Assembly: GCF_001854185.1 (NCBI RefSeq)
Contig: NZ_CP017603.1
Coordinates: 3,038,001 to 3,102,000, forward strand
Reading direction: 5' to 3'
Source: Clostridium formicaceticum
GTDB taxonomy: Bacteria > Bacillota > Clostridia > Peptostreptococcales > Natronincolaceae
DNA length: 64,000 bases
Shown: positions 19,838 through 29,145 of the stretch, one piece after another
Layout: each line of letters starts with the position of its first letter
Position numbering within the stretch: position 1 is the first letter of the stretch
Notes under the pieces: model-generated
What the model saw: the letters and a program-made list of their open reading frames with translations, nothing else
Database searches by the model: none
Told to the model about the DNA's origin: nothing
Translations under genes and position numbers: made by a program

Positions 19838-21676
19838 ATGAACAAAGTTGAAATTCATGACTTGCTATATAGGGTTGAAAAGCCTGCTAGGTATTTGGGC
19901 AATGAATTAAATAGCATACATAAAACAATTACAGAAAAAACCATACGTTATGCTTTTTGTTTTCCTGATATTTATGAAGTAGGTATGAGTCACTTGGGTA
20001 TGCAGATTTTATATCACTTAATCAATACGGTAGAGGATGTTTACTGCGAGAGAGTCTTTGCTCCAGCATTAGATATGGAGGTAGAAATGAGCAATAATAA
20101 TATTCCTCTATTTGCTTTAGAAAGCCGACAGCCTATAAAGCATTTCGATTTTATTGGTTTTACTTTGCAATATGAACTAAGCTATAGTAATATTTTAAAT
20201 ATGCTTCATTTGGCAGGGGTACCAATATATAGTAAAGAAAGAAAAGAAGAGGATCCTATTATTTTATTGGGAGGGCCCTGCGCTTATAATCCTGAGCCTC
20301 TTGCTGATTTTGCTGATATTATTATTTTAGGAGAGGCAGAAGAAGTACAATTAGAATTATTAGAACTATATAAAAGTTTTAAAATGGGTAAGTATATTAA
20401 AGAAGGATTTCTAAAGGAAGCTGCTAAAATATCAGGTGTCTATGTTCCTGGTTTATATGAAGTAAGCTATCATGAAGATGGAAAAATTCAGTCCTTTTTG
20501 CCCAAAGCAGAAGACGCGCCTTCTAAAATTAAGAAAAGAATTATAAAAAATTTAGACGAAGTGTTTTATCCAGAAAAAATCATCGTTCCTTATCTTAACG
20601 TAGTGCATGATCGTGTTGCTTTAGAGATTTTTAGAGGTTGTACAAGAGGTTGCAGGTTTTGCCAGGCAGGGATGATTTATAGACCTGTTCGAGAAAAATC
20701 TGTGGAGAGATTATCTACTTTGGCTGAGAACCTATTGACATCTACGGGATATGAGGAAATATCTTTGGCATCTTTAAGCACCAGTGATTATTCAAGTCTT
20801 AATGACTTCGTGACATATCTTATTGATAAATACAGTAAAGATAAAATAGGTATATCTCTACCATCTTTAAGATTAGATAATTTTTCTCTGGAGCTGGTGA
20901 AGGAAATACAAAAAGTAAGAAAAACAGGGCTAACTTTTGCTCCAGAAGCCGGCAGTCAAAGATTGAGAGATGTTATCAATAAAGGATTAACCGAAGAGGA
21001 TTTAATCAATGCAGCCCAAAAAGCTTTTGAATCAGGGTGGAGTAGCGTAAAGCTTTATTTTATGTTGGGACTACCCACAGAAACCTTGGAGGATTTAGCT
21101 GGTATTAAAGAGCTTGCTTTTAAGGTAATCGATTTGTATTATAGCATCCCCAAAGAACAAAGGGCAAAAGGATTAAATATTACTATTAGTACCTCTACCT
21201 TTGTTCCAAAACCTTTTACCCCTTTTCAGTGGGAACCTCAAATTACGCTGGAAGAAATAGACGAAAGACAACAATTTTTAAGACAGCAATTAAATAGGAA
21301 AAGTATTACCTATAATTATCATGATGCAAAAACAAGTTTTTTAGAAGCGGTGTTTGCTAGAGGGGATCGAAGATTATCTAAGGTTTTAGCACAAGCTGTG
21401 GCAGAAGGCTGCAAGTTTGATGGTTGGATGGAGCATTTTGACTTTGATAAGTGGATGGAAGTTTTTGAAAAAGTAGGAATAGATCCGAACTTCTATGTCA
21501 ATAGAAAAAGAGAATACGAAGAAATATTACCTTGGGATCATATTGATGTTGGGGTGAGTAAAGAATTTCTTATAAGAGAAAATGAAAGGGCTATAAAAGG
21601 AGAATTGACCCAGGATTGTAGGACAAACTGTTCTGGCTGTGGTGTGAATCAAGGATTTATAGGAGGAATATGTTAA
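19838..21676 (+). CDS. B12-binding-domain radical SAM protein, TIGR03960 family
   Basis: 612 aa when started at ATG 19838, eight bases after GGAGGA; the frame is open further upstream but without a ribosome site. Seen: N-terminal cobalamin-binding-like part with SHLGMQILYHLIN, the radical SAM motif CTRGCRFCQAG, GLPTETLEDLAGI, and a C-terminal cysteine group (CRTNCSGCGVNQG). The TIGR03960 family is conserved in Clostridia next to TIGR03936 and rng, as here. Its reaction is unknown; tRNA or rRNA modification has been suggested (inference). Confidence 0.88.
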   Translation: MNKVEIHDLLYRVEKPARYLGNELNSIHKTITEKTIRYAFCFPDIYEVGMSHLGMQILYHLINTVEDVYCERVFAPALDMEVEMSNNNIPLFALESRQPIKHFDFIGFTLQYELSYSNILNMLHLAGVPIYSKERKEEDPIILLGGPCAYNPEPLADFADIIILGEAEEVQLELLELYKSFKMGKYIKEGFLKEAAKISGVYVPGLYEVSYHEDGKIQSFLPKAEDAPSKIKKRIIKNLDEVFYPEKIIVPYLNVVHDRVALEIFRGCTRGCRFCQAGMIYRPVREKSVERLSTLAENLLTSTGYEEISLASLSTSDYSSLNDFVTYLIDKYSKDKIGISLPSLRLDNFSLELVKEIQKVRKTGLTFAPEAGSQRLRDVINKGLTEEDLINAAQKAFESGWSSVKLYFMLGLPTETLEDLAGIKELAFKVIDLYYSIPKEQRAKGLNITISTSTFVPKPFTPFQWEPQITLEEIDERQQFLRQQLNRKSITYNYHDAKTSFLEAVFARGDRRLSKVLAQAVAEGCKFDGWMEHFDFDKWMEVFEKVGIDPNFYVNRKREYEEILPWDHIDVGVSKEFLIRENERAIKGELTQDCRTNCSGCGVNQGFIGGIC

Positions 21677-22413
21677 TGTACAGAATAAGATCAAGGTTTC
21701 ATAAAAAAGGGGACATGATTTTCATTTCCCATTTAGACTTAGTACGTCTTTTTGAAAGAGCCTTTAGAAGAGGAAATATTCCTATCTCTTATACACAGGG
21801 TTATAATCCCCATCCAATTATGGCTTTTGCCACTGCATTAGGTGTTGGTGTATCCAGTGAAGGGGAATATATTGATATAGAGATAGAAGAAAAACTAGAT
21901 CTAAAGGATTTTATGGAGAGGCTAAACCATGTTTTACCTGAGGGGCTATGCATAACAAAAAGTAAATATATCTCCCAAAAGGAAGATTCCTTGATGTCTG
22001 TCATTCAATATTCCAGTTACATTGTAAAGGTTGTTTTTGAGAAGGAAGTTCCTGAGGAAATACTGCAAGAAAAATTAGAAGAGTTCCTAAGCTTAGAAGA
22101 GATAATAGAAGTAAAAGAAAAAAAGAAAAAGAATTACCATAAAAGGTCTAATAAAAAACAAGTACAACAAGTCAATATACGACCTTATATTTTATCGATA
22201 AAAGTATTTAAAATAGTAGAAAAAGAAGTGCTCTTGAAAATGACCCTGGCTACTGGTAGTAGTGGAAATTTAAAACCTGAAGTAGTGGTGAAAAAATTTG
22301 GGGAAGTTGCTGAATTACAAGTAAATCTTGAAAAAACAAGGGTACATAGATTAGAATTATTGACGCAAATAAAACCTCATGATTTGACACCTTTAGATAC
22401 AATAGAATCTTAA
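21676..22413 (+). CDS. TIGR03936 / DUF2344 radical-SAM-linked protein
   Basis: 245 aa when started at ATG 21676, nine bases after AGGAGG and overlapping the previous stop by one base. ATG 21670 would sit too close to that site. Seen: YRIRSRFHKKGDMIFISHLDLVRLFERAFRRG and YTQGYNPHP in the N-terminal part, typical of DUF2344, which in some bacteria is fused to the upstream radical SAM protein. Almost certainly acts with that protein. Confidence 0.88.
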   Translation: MYRIRSRFHKKGDMIFISHLDLVRLFERAFRRGNIPISYTQGYNPHPIMAFATALGVGVSSEGEYIDIEIEEKLDLKDFMERLNHVLPEGLCITKSKYISQKEDSLMSVIQYSSYIVKVVFEKEVPEEILQEKLEEFLSLEEIIEVKEKKKKNYHKRSNKKQVQQVNIRPYILSIKVFKIVEKEVLLKMTLATGSSGNLKPEVVVKKFGEVAELQVNLEKTRVHRLELLTQIKPHDLTPLDTIES

Positions 22414-22512
22414 CAACGTTCCCCTAAATCAAATCTTCCTTTAAACGTAAAGGGGTTAAAAGGCTGATTTTAAATAAAAATATTTTTAGTTATATAATTG
22501 GGAGTTGGTGGC

Positions 22513-24009
22513 ATGAATCAAATTATTGTAGATACTACTATGAACGAAACGCGACTGGCATTAATAGAAAACAATGAACTAGTTGAACTGTATATCGAAA
22601 GAAAAAATAATAAAAGAATCGTGGGAAATATCTATAAAGGCAGAGTGACAAATGTATTACCAGGTATGCAGGCGGCTTTCGTTGATATTGGTTTAGAAAA
22701 AAATAGTTTTCTCTATGTAAAGGATGCTGTACCACAAGAATATCAGTATGAAGAAAATGAGACTTTTCAAGATATAGCTATAAAAGATCTTATAAAGCCA
22801 GGTCAAGAAATTATTGTTCAAGTTACCAAAGAGCCTATTGGTACGAAAGGAGCTAGAGTGACTACCCATATTACTTTACCAGGAAGATATCTAGTATTGA
22901 TGCCCTATACTGATTATCTAGGGGTTTCAAGAAGGATTACAAGTGAAGAGGAAAGAATTAGGTTGAAAAAGGCTGTTGAAGAAGTAAAACCTCAAAATAT
23001 GGGTGTGATCGTTAGAACCGTTGCAGAAGGTAAAAACAAAGAGGCTTTTAATGATGATATTAAGTTTTTATTGAAGCTTTGGCAAAAAATTGAAAAAGAA
23101 AAAAAGTTAGGTTTTGCTCCAAGAATGATTTATAAAGATTTTGACTTGGTAGATAGAACAATTCGTGATATATTTAGTATAAACATTGATAAGTTTGTTA
23201 TGAATAACACAGAGGATTATAAAGGTGCATTAGAACTGGTGGATTTAATTTCTCCAGCATTAAAAAGTAGAATAGAACTTTATGATGAAGAACTGGAAAT
23301 TTTTCAATACTATAATATAGAAACACAATTTAAAAATAGTATTTTAAGGAAAATATGGTTAAAAAGTGGAGGCTATATTGTTATTGATTCTACAGAAGCT
23401 TTGACGGTTATTGACGTGAATACAGGAAAATATGTGGGAAGCATAGACCTAGAGGATACTGTTTTTAAGACGAATCTTGAAGCCGCCCAAGAAATAGCCA
23501 AACAGTTGAGACTAAGAGATATAGGGGGTATTATCATTGTAGACTTTATTGATATGACCAATGAAGACTATGTTGAGCGGGTCCTGCAGGCTTTGGAGCA
23601 ATCATTAAATAAAGATCGGACGAAGACAAAAATACTTGGCATGACTTCTCTTGGTTTGGTGGAGATTACGAGAAAAAAGGTTAGACAGCGATTAGAATCT
23701 TTATTGCTAAAGCAATGCCCCTGTTGCGAAGGTACTGGTAAAGTATTAAATGAAGAAGTCTTATTATTTAGAATAGAAAAAGAAGTGAAGAGAACAAAAA
23801 TTCATACCAATGCTGAAGCCATTGTTTTTGAAGTAAATCCAGATGTATATGATGGCATTTTTAAAGATAAATCCGTCATAAAAGAATTAGAAGAAGAGTA
23901 TGGTATAAAAATATGGGTATTACCAAAAAAAGATGCTCACTTTAATGATTTGCATATTAAAGCTCGAGGAAAAATAGAAACAATGGAAAAATTAGTAAAA
24001 GAAATCTAG
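22513..24009 (+). CDS. rng: ribonuclease G
   Basis: 498 aa when started at ATG 22513; TTG 22498 is the alternative. RNase E/G family endonuclease that trims rRNA and mRNA 5' ends. Seen: S1 domain (GNIYKGRVTNVLPGMQAAFVDIG), the DNase-I-like catalytic part with TVIDVNTGKYVG and IIIVDFIDM (metal-binding aspartates) and the zinc link CPCCEGTG. No long C-terminal RNase E scaffold. Follows the radical SAM pair, a common arrangement. Confidence 0.94.
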   Translation: MNQIIVDTTMNETRLALIENNELVELYIERKNNKRIVGNIYKGRVTNVLPGMQAAFVDIGLEKNSFLYVKDAVPQEYQYEENETFQDIAIKDLIKPGQEIIVQVTKEPIGTKGARVTTHITLPGRYLVLMPYTDYLGVSRRITSEEERIRLKKAVEEVKPQNMGVIVRTVAEGKNKEAFNDDIKFLLKLWQKIEKEKKLGFAPRMIYKDFDLVDRTIRDIFSINIDKFVMNNTEDYKGALELVDLISPALKSRIELYDEELEIFQYYNIETQFKNSILRKIWLKSGGYIVIDSTEALTVIDVNTGKYVGSIDLEDTVFKTNLEAAQEIAKQLRLRDIGGIIIVDFIDMTNEDYVERVLQALEQSLNKDRTKTKILGMTSLGLVEITRKKVRQRLESLLLKQCPCCEGTGKVLNEEVLLFRIEKEVKRTKIHTNAEAIVFEVNPDVYDGIFKDKSVIKELEEEYGIKIWVLPKKDAHFNDLHIKARGKIETMEKLVKEI

Positions 24010-24018
24010 GTAAGACGC

Positions 24019-24047
24019 TTGACATTGATAAATCGCTATGATATCAT
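24019..24047 (+). promoter_or_regulatory. promoter of rplU-prp-rpmA
   Basis: TTGACA (24019-24024), 17-base spacer, TATCAT (24042-24047). A near-consensus sigma-A promoter 84 bases before rplU. Confidence 0.75.
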
Positions 24048-24053
24048 ATATAT

Positions 24054-24130
24054 CTGTAGGTAGCCGCACGGATCGGGTTTAAAACGATGTTACCTAGTAT
24101 TCGGCGAGACTGGGTTGAGGAGGTGTAAAG
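24054..24130 (+). promoter_or_regulatory. ribosomal protein L21 leader (candidate)
   Basis: Structured leader between the promoter and rplU: TAGGTA (24058-24063) can pair with TACCTA about 30 bases on, enclosing a GC-rich part (GCCGCACGGATCGGG); TTCGGCGAGACTGGGTTGAGG follows. The position and size match the L21 leader known from Firmicutes, which is thought to let L21 repress its own operon. I could not check the consensus base by base. Confidence 0.55.
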
Positions 24131-24442
24131 ATGTACGCAATTATTGAGACAGGTGGAAAACAATACAGAGTACAAGAAGGCGATACATTGTTTGTTGAGA
24201 AGTTAGATGCAACTGAAGGCGATGTAGTAACCATCGAAAATGTATTAGCTGTATCAAAAGAAGGTAACTTAACTGTTGGTAATCCAGTGGTTAATGGCGC
24301 TAAGGTTGAAGCTAAGGTTGTTGAGCAAGGTAAAGGTAAAAAAATCATTATCTTCAAATACAAGCCTAAGAAAGACTTTAGAAAGAAACAAGGTCATAGA
24401 CAACCTTATACAAAGTTAATGATTGAGAAAATTAATGCGTAG
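24131..24442 (+). CDS. rplU: 50S ribosomal protein L21
   Basis: 103 aa. Binds 23S rRNA (domain VI region) in the large subunit. Seen: [18 protein letters not shown] at the start and [18 protein letters not shown] at the end, both family signatures. First gene of rplU-prp-rpmA, the standard order in Firmicutes. Confidence 0.98.
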   Translation: MYAIIETGGKQYRVQEGDTLFVEKLDATEGDVVTIENVLAVSKEGNLTVGNPVVNGAKVEAKVVEQGKGKKIIIFKYKPKKDFRKKQGHRQPYTKLMIEKINA

Positions 24443-24454
24443 GCTGTGTAATAT

Positions 24455-24787
24455 ATGATTACAATAGACATTCAGCGCAATGAAAACAATGAAATTATTA
24501 GTTTTACTACTTCAGGACATGCATATGCAGATGAGCCTGGAAGAGATATTGTTTGTGCTGCTGTTTCTACATTAACGCAAACAATGTTATTAGGCGTATA
24601 TGAGGTATTAAAGGTGAAATTGCCTTATAAAATGAAGCATGGTTACTTAACCTGTAACATACCTGAAGATATTTCAGTAGAAAAAAGACAGCAGATAAAC
24701 ATATTATTTGAAACCATGGTGGTAGGACTAAAAAATATTCAAGAAAACTATTGTCAATATATAGATCTTCATGACAAGGAGGTGTAA
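24455..24787 (+). CDS. prp: ribosomal-processing cysteine protease Prp
   Basis: 110 aa. Removes the short N-terminal extension of L27 in Firmicutes, Fusobacteria and relatives; needed for ribosome assembly. Seen: catalytic H22 (SGHAYADEPG) and C34 (DIVCAAVSTL). It lies between rplU and rpmA, its substrate. The substrate next door has the matching cleavage motif, which supports the call strongly. Confidence 0.94.
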   Translation: MITIDIQRNENNEIISFTTSGHAYADEPGRDIVCAAVSTLTQTMLLGVYEVLKVKLPYKMKHGYLTCNIPEDISVEKRQQINILFETMVVGLKNIQENYCQYIDLHDKEV

Positions 24788-24790
24788 GTC

Positions 24791-25072
24791 ATGTTTAGAA
24801 TTGATCTTCAATTATTTGCTAGTAAAAAAGGAGTAGGTAGCTCCAAAAACGGTAGAGATAGTATCGCTAAAAGACTAGGAGTAAAAAGAGCTGATGGACA
24901 GTTTGTAACTGCTGGAAATATCTTAGTAAGACAAAGAGGCACAAAAATTCATCCAGGTACAAATGTAGGTAGAGGTTCAGATGATACACTTTTTGCTTTA
25001 ATAGATGGTGTTGTAAAGTTTGAAAGAAAAGGAAAAAACAAAAAACAAGTTAGCATTCATGCTGCAAACTAG
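24791..25072 (+). CDS. rpmA: 50S ribosomal protein L27 with Prp-cleaved extension
   Basis: 93 aa. The N terminus [10 protein letters not shown] precedes [14 protein letters not shown], the mature start; Prp is known to cut after the conserved LQLFA-type motif. Mature L27 reaches towards the peptidyl transferase centre. GGAGGTG start site overlaps the prp stop region. Followed by a strong terminator. Confidence 0.98.
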   Translation: MFRIDLQLFASKKGVGSSKNGRDSIAKRLGVKRADGQFVTAGNILVRQRGTKIHPGTNVGRGSDDTLFALIDGVVKFERKGKNKKQVSIHAAN

Positions 25073-25078
25073 TTGATT

Positions 25079-25106
25079 AAACCGCCGACAAACGGCGGTT
25101 TTTGTT
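25079..25106 (+). terminator. terminator after rpmA
   Basis: Nine-base GC-rich stem AAACCGCCG (25079-25087) with CGGCGGTTT (25093-25101), five-base loop, then TTG and T-rich sequence. Confidence 0.9.
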
Positions 25107-25249
25107 TAATTTCCTTATTTTATTGGAATACTATATAAGAAGTAATAGAAGTTTTTGTTGTTATAATAAAATCATTGAATTTACATAAAAATATAGAAAA
25201 CAGTAAAATAAAATATTATAATTTTAATATAATAAGGGTGAAAATAAAT

Positions 25250-26533
25250 ATGTTTATAGATAAAGCAAAGATTCATTTAAAAGCAGGTAAAGGTGGCGAC
25301 GGCGCTGTTGCCTTTAGACGTGAGATTTATGTTCCTGCTGGAGGACCCTCAGGTGGCGATGGTGGTAAAGGTGGCGACATTGTATTTGAAGTAGATGAAG
25401 GTATGCGTACTTTGATGGATTTTAGGTATAAAAAACACTATGTAGCTCAAAATGGAGAAGACGGTAAAAACAAGAACATGTACGGAAAAGATGCAGAAGA
25501 CTTAATATTGAAAGTTCCTCCTGGAACCATTATTAAAGATGAAAAAACAGGAGCTATTATTGCTGACCTAATAGAGGGTGGAGAGAAAAAAGTTATTGCA
25601 CGAGGTGGCAAAGGCGGAAAAGGAAACATTCATTTTAAGACGGCAACGAGACAAGCGCCTAGATTTGCTATTGCGGGAGAGCATGGTGATGAACTAACGG
25701 TTATTTTGGAATTGAAAATGATTGCTGATGTTGGATTAATAGGGTTTCCTAATGTAGGAAAGTCTACGATACTTTCGGTGGTTACTAGTGCAAGTCCGAA
25801 GGTGGCAGATTATCATTTTACTACCTTAACACCTAACTTAGGGGTGGTAAAGACGAAGTATGGGGATAGTTTTGTTTTGGCAGATATACCAGGACTGATT
25901 GAAGGAGCCCATGAAGGGGTTGGATTGGGTCATGAATTTCTTCGTCATGTAGAGCGAACAAAACTTCTCATTCATATTATAGATATTGCTGCTGTAGAAG
26001 GTAGAGATCCTTTAGAAGATTTTGATAAAATCAATGAAGAGCTAAAGCTATATAGTGGGAAACTAGCAGATAAGCCGCAAATTGTAGCTGCTAATAAAAT
26101 AGATATTCCTGAAGCTGAAGAAAATCTTCAAAAGTTAAAAGAAAAATTAGAGCCTATGGAAATAGAAGTTTTTCCAGTGTCTGCTGCTACAAACAAGGGG
26201 CTAGAGGAATTATTTATCCATGTATCTAAGAAGCTTAAAGAAGTAGAGGAAAGCTATATAGAAGATGTAGTGGTAGAAGACGAAAAAGTGTATCAATATC
26301 AAAAAGAAGATAAATACCAATTTACAGTTAGCAAAGAAGATGATATCTTTATTATTGAAGGGAAATTTGTAGAGCGATTAGTGAACTCTACGAATTTTGA
26401 TAGCATGGATTCATTAAGCTACTTTCATAAAGTTCTAAGAAAGCGGGGAATTATTGATGAATTAAAAACAATGGGCATTCAGAATGGAGATACTGTAAAA
26501 ATTGAAGACATTGAATTTGAGTATTATGATTAA
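25250..26533 (+). CDS. obg: ribosome-assembly GTPase Obg (CgtA)
   Basis: 427 aa when started at ATG 25250 (AAGGGTG upstream); the open frame reaches back 25 codons without a start signal. Seen: the glycine-rich Obg fold (AKIHLKAGKGGDGAVAFRRE to about 158), G1 GFPNVGKST, G3 DIPGLIEGAH, G4 NKID, and a C-terminal OCT domain (from about 350). Acts in 50S assembly and stress response. In Bacillus it is also required to start sporulation. Confidence 0.97.
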   Translation: MFIDKAKIHLKAGKGGDGAVAFRREIYVPAGGPSGGDGGKGGDIVFEVDEGMRTLMDFRYKKHYVAQNGEDGKNKNMYGKDAEDLILKVPPGTIIKDEKTGAIIADLIEGGEKKVIARGGKGGKGNIHFKTATRQAPRFAIAGEHGDELTVILELKMIADVGLIGFPNVGKSTILSVVTSASPKVADYHFTTLTPNLGVVKTKYGDSFVLADIPGLIEGAHEGVGLGHEFLRHVERTKLLIHIIDIAAVEGRDPLEDFDKINEELKLYSGKLADKPQIVAANKIDIPEAEENLQKLKEKLEPMEIEVFPVSAATNKGLEELFIHVSKKLKEVEESYIEDVVVEDEKVYQYQKEDKYQFTVSKEDDIFIIEGKFVERLVNSTNFDSMDSLSYFHKVLRKRGIIDELKTMGIQNGDTVKIEDIEFEYYD

Positions 26534-26556
26534 GAGATGGGGGTTTACAGGTAAAA

Positions 26557-26739
26557 ATGAATTGCATACATTGTGAAAATTGCAAATTAAGTACAAAAAC
26601 CTATTATTGTTTTGCTAAAAACGATTTTGTTATTCCTACAGAGTCTACTACAATAGAAAAAGTAAGAACTGGATGGAAAAAAGGTGAAAAAGAATATGAG
26701 ACCCACAGAAGAAAAACCAGAAAAGAAGTAGAAATATAG
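26557..26739 (+). CDS. small cysteine-rich protein of unknown function
   Basis: 60 aa. Five cysteines lie in the first 18 residues (CIHCENCKLSTKTYYC), which suggests a metal-binding knuckle; the C-terminal half is basic and helical (GWKKGEKEYETHRRKTRK). ATG 26557 lies between obg and yhbY with 23- and 17-base gaps, so it is probably part of that unit. I do not recognise a family. The basic tail and its ribosome-assembly neighbours would fit an RNA- or ribosome-linked role, but this is inference. Confidence 0.6.
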   Translation: MNCIHCENCKLSTKTYYCFAKNDFVIPTESTTIEKVRTGWKKGEKEYETHRRKTRKEVEI

Positions 26740-26756
26740 TAAAAAGGAGTAGATCA

Positions 26757-27053
26757 ATGTTAACAGGTAAGCAGAGAACATATCTTAAAGGAATAGCACA
26801 TGGTATAAAGCCTATAACCCAAATTGGTAAATATGGTGTCAGCGATAGTTTTTTGACACAGCTAGATGACGCTTTAGAAAGCAGAGAAATTGTTAAAGTG
26901 AATATTTTAGAAAGCAGTCTATTAGATACAAAGGAAACAGCTAATGAGGTAGCAAAAACTCTAGAGGCTGAGTTTGTTCAGGCAATTGGGAACAAATTCA
27001 CGATCTATAGACCTTCAAAAAATAATCCTAAAATACAACTACCTAAAAGCTAA
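26757..27053 (+). CDS. yhbY: YhbY-type RNA-binding protein (CRM domain)
   Basis: 98 aa single CRS1-YhbY domain. Seen: LTGKQRTYLKGIAHGIKPITQIGKYGVSDSF with the family GKxG loop, and NKFTIYRPSK at the end. Associates with pre-50S particles in other bacteria. ATG 26757 follows AAAAAGGAG. Its last codons form part of the following terminator. Confidence 0.93.
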   Translation: MLTGKQRTYLKGIAHGIKPITQIGKYGVSDSFLTQLDDALESREIVKVNILESSLLDTKETANEVAKTLEAEFVQAIGNKFTIYRPSKNNPKIQLPKS

Positions 27054-27075
27054 TGCTTAAGCATTAGCTTTTATA
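27045..27075 (+). terminator. terminator overlapping the end of yhbY
   Basis: Twelve-base stem AAAAGCTAATGC (27045-27056) with GCATTAGCTTTT (27061-27072) and a four-base loop; it includes the yhbY stop codon. Confidence 0.88.
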
Positions 27076-27140
27076 ACATCACTATCAATCGTTAGTTTAA
27101 CGGTAAAATAGATGCAAAAAATTTAAAAGGAGTCGATGAT

Positions 27141-28217
27141 ATGCAATTACCATTTTTAAAAATAGGCGATTTGGTGGCAAATGTGCCTATTATTCAGGGA
27201 GGTATGGGAATCGGTGTTTCTTTATCAAGATTAGCTTCAGCAGTAGCTAACGAAGGGGGGGTTGGAACAATATCTGGCGTACAAATAGGATTTAGAGAGC
27301 CAGATTTTGAAACCAATACCAATGCCGCAAATATAAGAGGATTGAAAAAAGAAATTAAAAAGGCAAGGGAACTAAGTCCAAGTGGTATTTTAGGTGTCAA
27401 TATCATGGTGGCTATCAATAACTATAAAGATATGGTTACAGCTGCAGTAGAAGAAAAAGTTAATCTTATTGTTTCAGGAGCGGGGCTGCCTACAGATTTG
27501 CCAGGTATGATTAAGGAATCTAAAACCAAAATTGCACCTATTGTATCTTCTGGAAAAGCAGCAGCTATTATTTCAAAGTTATGGGATCGTAAATATGATT
27601 ATGCTCCGGATATGATGATTGTAGAGGGACCTGAGGCTGGAGGACACCTAGGTTTCTCGTTGGAACAGTTGACACAAGAAACAAAACCTAAGCTTGTGGA
27701 TCTTGTAAAGGATGTTATCCAGGCGATAAAGCCCTTTGAAGATAAATACAATAAAACCATTCCTGTTATTGCTGCTGGTGGTATCTACAATGGAAGTGAT
27801 ATCGCGGAATGCTTAAAAGCAGGAGCAGCAGGCGTGCAAATGGCAACAAGGTTTGTAGCGACAGAGGAATGTGATGCGGATATAAAATATAAAGAAGCGT
27901 ATATTCATGCAAAAGAACAAAATATTCAGCTAGTAAAAAGTCCTGCTGGTTTACCCGGAAGGGCAATTGGCAATGTTTTTGTGAAGAAGACAGAAATAGG
28001 GAATGTTCCAGTGCAAAAATGTTATCATTGCTTAAGAACTTGTGAACCAGCCACTACGCCTTATTGTATATCAAAAGCACTCATTGAAGCAGTGAAGGGA
28101 AATGTGGAAAATGGACTAATCTTTGTAGGCAGTAGCGCTCATAAAATAGAGAAATTGACAACAGTAAAGGAACTGATACAGGAACTAATACATGAAACAA
28201 AATTGGCTTTAGAGTAA
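27141..28217 (+). CDS. nitronate monooxygenase / FabK-like flavoprotein
   Basis: 358 aa TIM-barrel FMN protein. Seen: VPIIQGGMGIGVSLSRLASAVANEGGVGTISG at the start, GVNIMVAINNY, EGPEAGGHLGFS with the catalytic-type histidine, and AAGGIYNGSDIAECLKAGAAGVQMATRF (FMN phosphate loop). The C-terminal part has a four-cysteine group (CYHCLRTC ... YC) not found in classic FabK, as in a clostridial subgroup. Oxidation of propionate 3-nitronate is the family reaction; the real substrate is open. Not next to other fab genes, which speaks against enoyl-ACP reductase. Confidence 0.8.
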   Translation: MQLPFLKIGDLVANVPIIQGGMGIGVSLSRLASAVANEGGVGTISGVQIGFREPDFETNTNAANIRGLKKEIKKARELSPSGILGVNIMVAINNYKDMVTAAVEEKVNLIVSGAGLPTDLPGMIKESKTKIAPIVSSGKAAAIISKLWDRKYDYAPDMMIVEGPEAGGHLGFSLEQLTQETKPKLVDLVKDVIQAIKPFEDKYNKTIPVIAAGGIYNGSDIAECLKAGAAGVQMATRFVATEECDADIKYKEAYIHAKEQNIQLVKSPAGLPGRAIGNVFVKKTEIGNVPVQKCYHCLRTCEPATTPYCISKALIEAVKGNVENGLIFVGSSAHKIEKLTTVKELIQELIHETKLALE

Positions 28218-28366
28218 TTCGTAAGAAATTTATCTTTTCATTGTAACCAATATTTGATAAACTTAAATTGCATTTATCCAAATATCACATTTCCTTTTTT
28301 TCTGTCGATTCATAAGGATATTTGGTATGAAGGATAGATGCATTAAATTTTTTAGCCAATACCAAA

Positions 28367-28443
28367 GATAAAATGAGACTTAATTCAGGGAGAGTTTTTA
28401 CTTCCGCTGAATTGTAGCCGAATTTACTTCCAGGATGTATTGG
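28367..28443 (+). repeat. dispersed hairpin repeat, copy 2 (plus orientation)
   Basis: Starts with the same ATAAAATGAGACTTAATTCA 20-mer as copy 3; then a stem-loop with loop TTTTTAC and GAATTGTAGCCGAATTTACTT, CCAGGATGT. It ends earlier than the other copies (no CTTGATCTCCC block). It lies in the gap between the flavoprotein gene and nadD. The first part of that gap holds an inverted repeat CCAAATATC (near 28278) / GATATTTGG (near 28317). Confidence 0.78.
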
Positions 28444-28471
28444 AAGGATAAAAACTGAGGAGGGTGCATTG

Positions 28472-29092
28472 ATGCACAAGGCAAATAAGAGGTATGGCAT
28501 CATGGGGGGAACCTTTGATCCTATTCACTTAGGACATTTATTTATTGCTGAAACAGCTTTAGATGAACTGAATTTAGATAAAGTTGTCTTTATCCCTACA
28601 GGCCATCCCCCCCATAAAGACCATGAAAATATCACTGACGCACATCATAGGCTACAGATGACGTCGATTGCTATTCATAGTAATAAGACTTTTAAGCTAT
28701 CTGCGATTGAGGTGAATAGAAAAGGACCTTCCTATACAATAGATACAGTGCGACGTCTGTTGGAGCATGATGGAGGAGACGTTGAATTGTATTTTATTAC
28801 TGGTACAGATGCATTTATGGAGGTAGAAACTTGGAAACGCTATAAAGATGTATTACAGATGATTAAAATTGTTGTAGCAACTAGATTGGGGTATAGTGAT
28901 GTGCACTTTAATGAAAAAGTAGATTTATTTACTAAAAAATATAAGGCTAGAATCATAAAAGTTGCAGTGCCTATTTTGGAAATTTCATCAAGTGATATTA
29001 GAAATCGTATAAAAGAAGGTAAAACCATTAAATATCTAGTTCCTGAAGGTGTAGAGGAATATATAAGAAAAAATCAATTATATCAATATTAG
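28472..29092 (+). CDS. nadD: nicotinate-nucleotide adenylyltransferase
   Basis: 206 aa when started at ATG 28472 (GAGGAGGG upstream; TTG 28469 is the alternative). Adenylates nicotinate mononucleotide in NAD synthesis. Seen: GIMGGTFDPIHLGHLFIAE with the HxGH nucleotidyl-transfer motif, TGTDAF, and ISSSDIRNRIKEGK near the C terminus. Followed by yqeK and an LCP gene, the usual nadD-yqeK-lytR-rsfS block. Confidence 0.96.
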   Translation: MHKANKRYGIMGGTFDPIHLGHLFIAETALDELNLDKVVFIPTGHPPHKDHENITDAHHRLQMTSIAIHSNKTFKLSAIEVNRKGPSYTIDTVRRLLEHDGGDVELYFITGTDAFMEVETWKRYKDVLQMIKIVVATRLGYSDVHFNEKVDLFTKKYKARIIKVAVPILEISSSDIRNRIKEGKTIKYLVPEGVEEYIRKNQLYQY

Positions 29093-29145
29093 AAAATATA
29101 CTTTAAGCATAGAAAGTAAAAAAATAAAGTATAGGAGCGTAATAT

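Noticed and set aside
28285-28503. Minus-strand frame of 72 codons between the flavoprotein gene and nadD
   Set aside because: It crosses the dispersed repeat and the nadD start and has no ribosome site; taken as chance.
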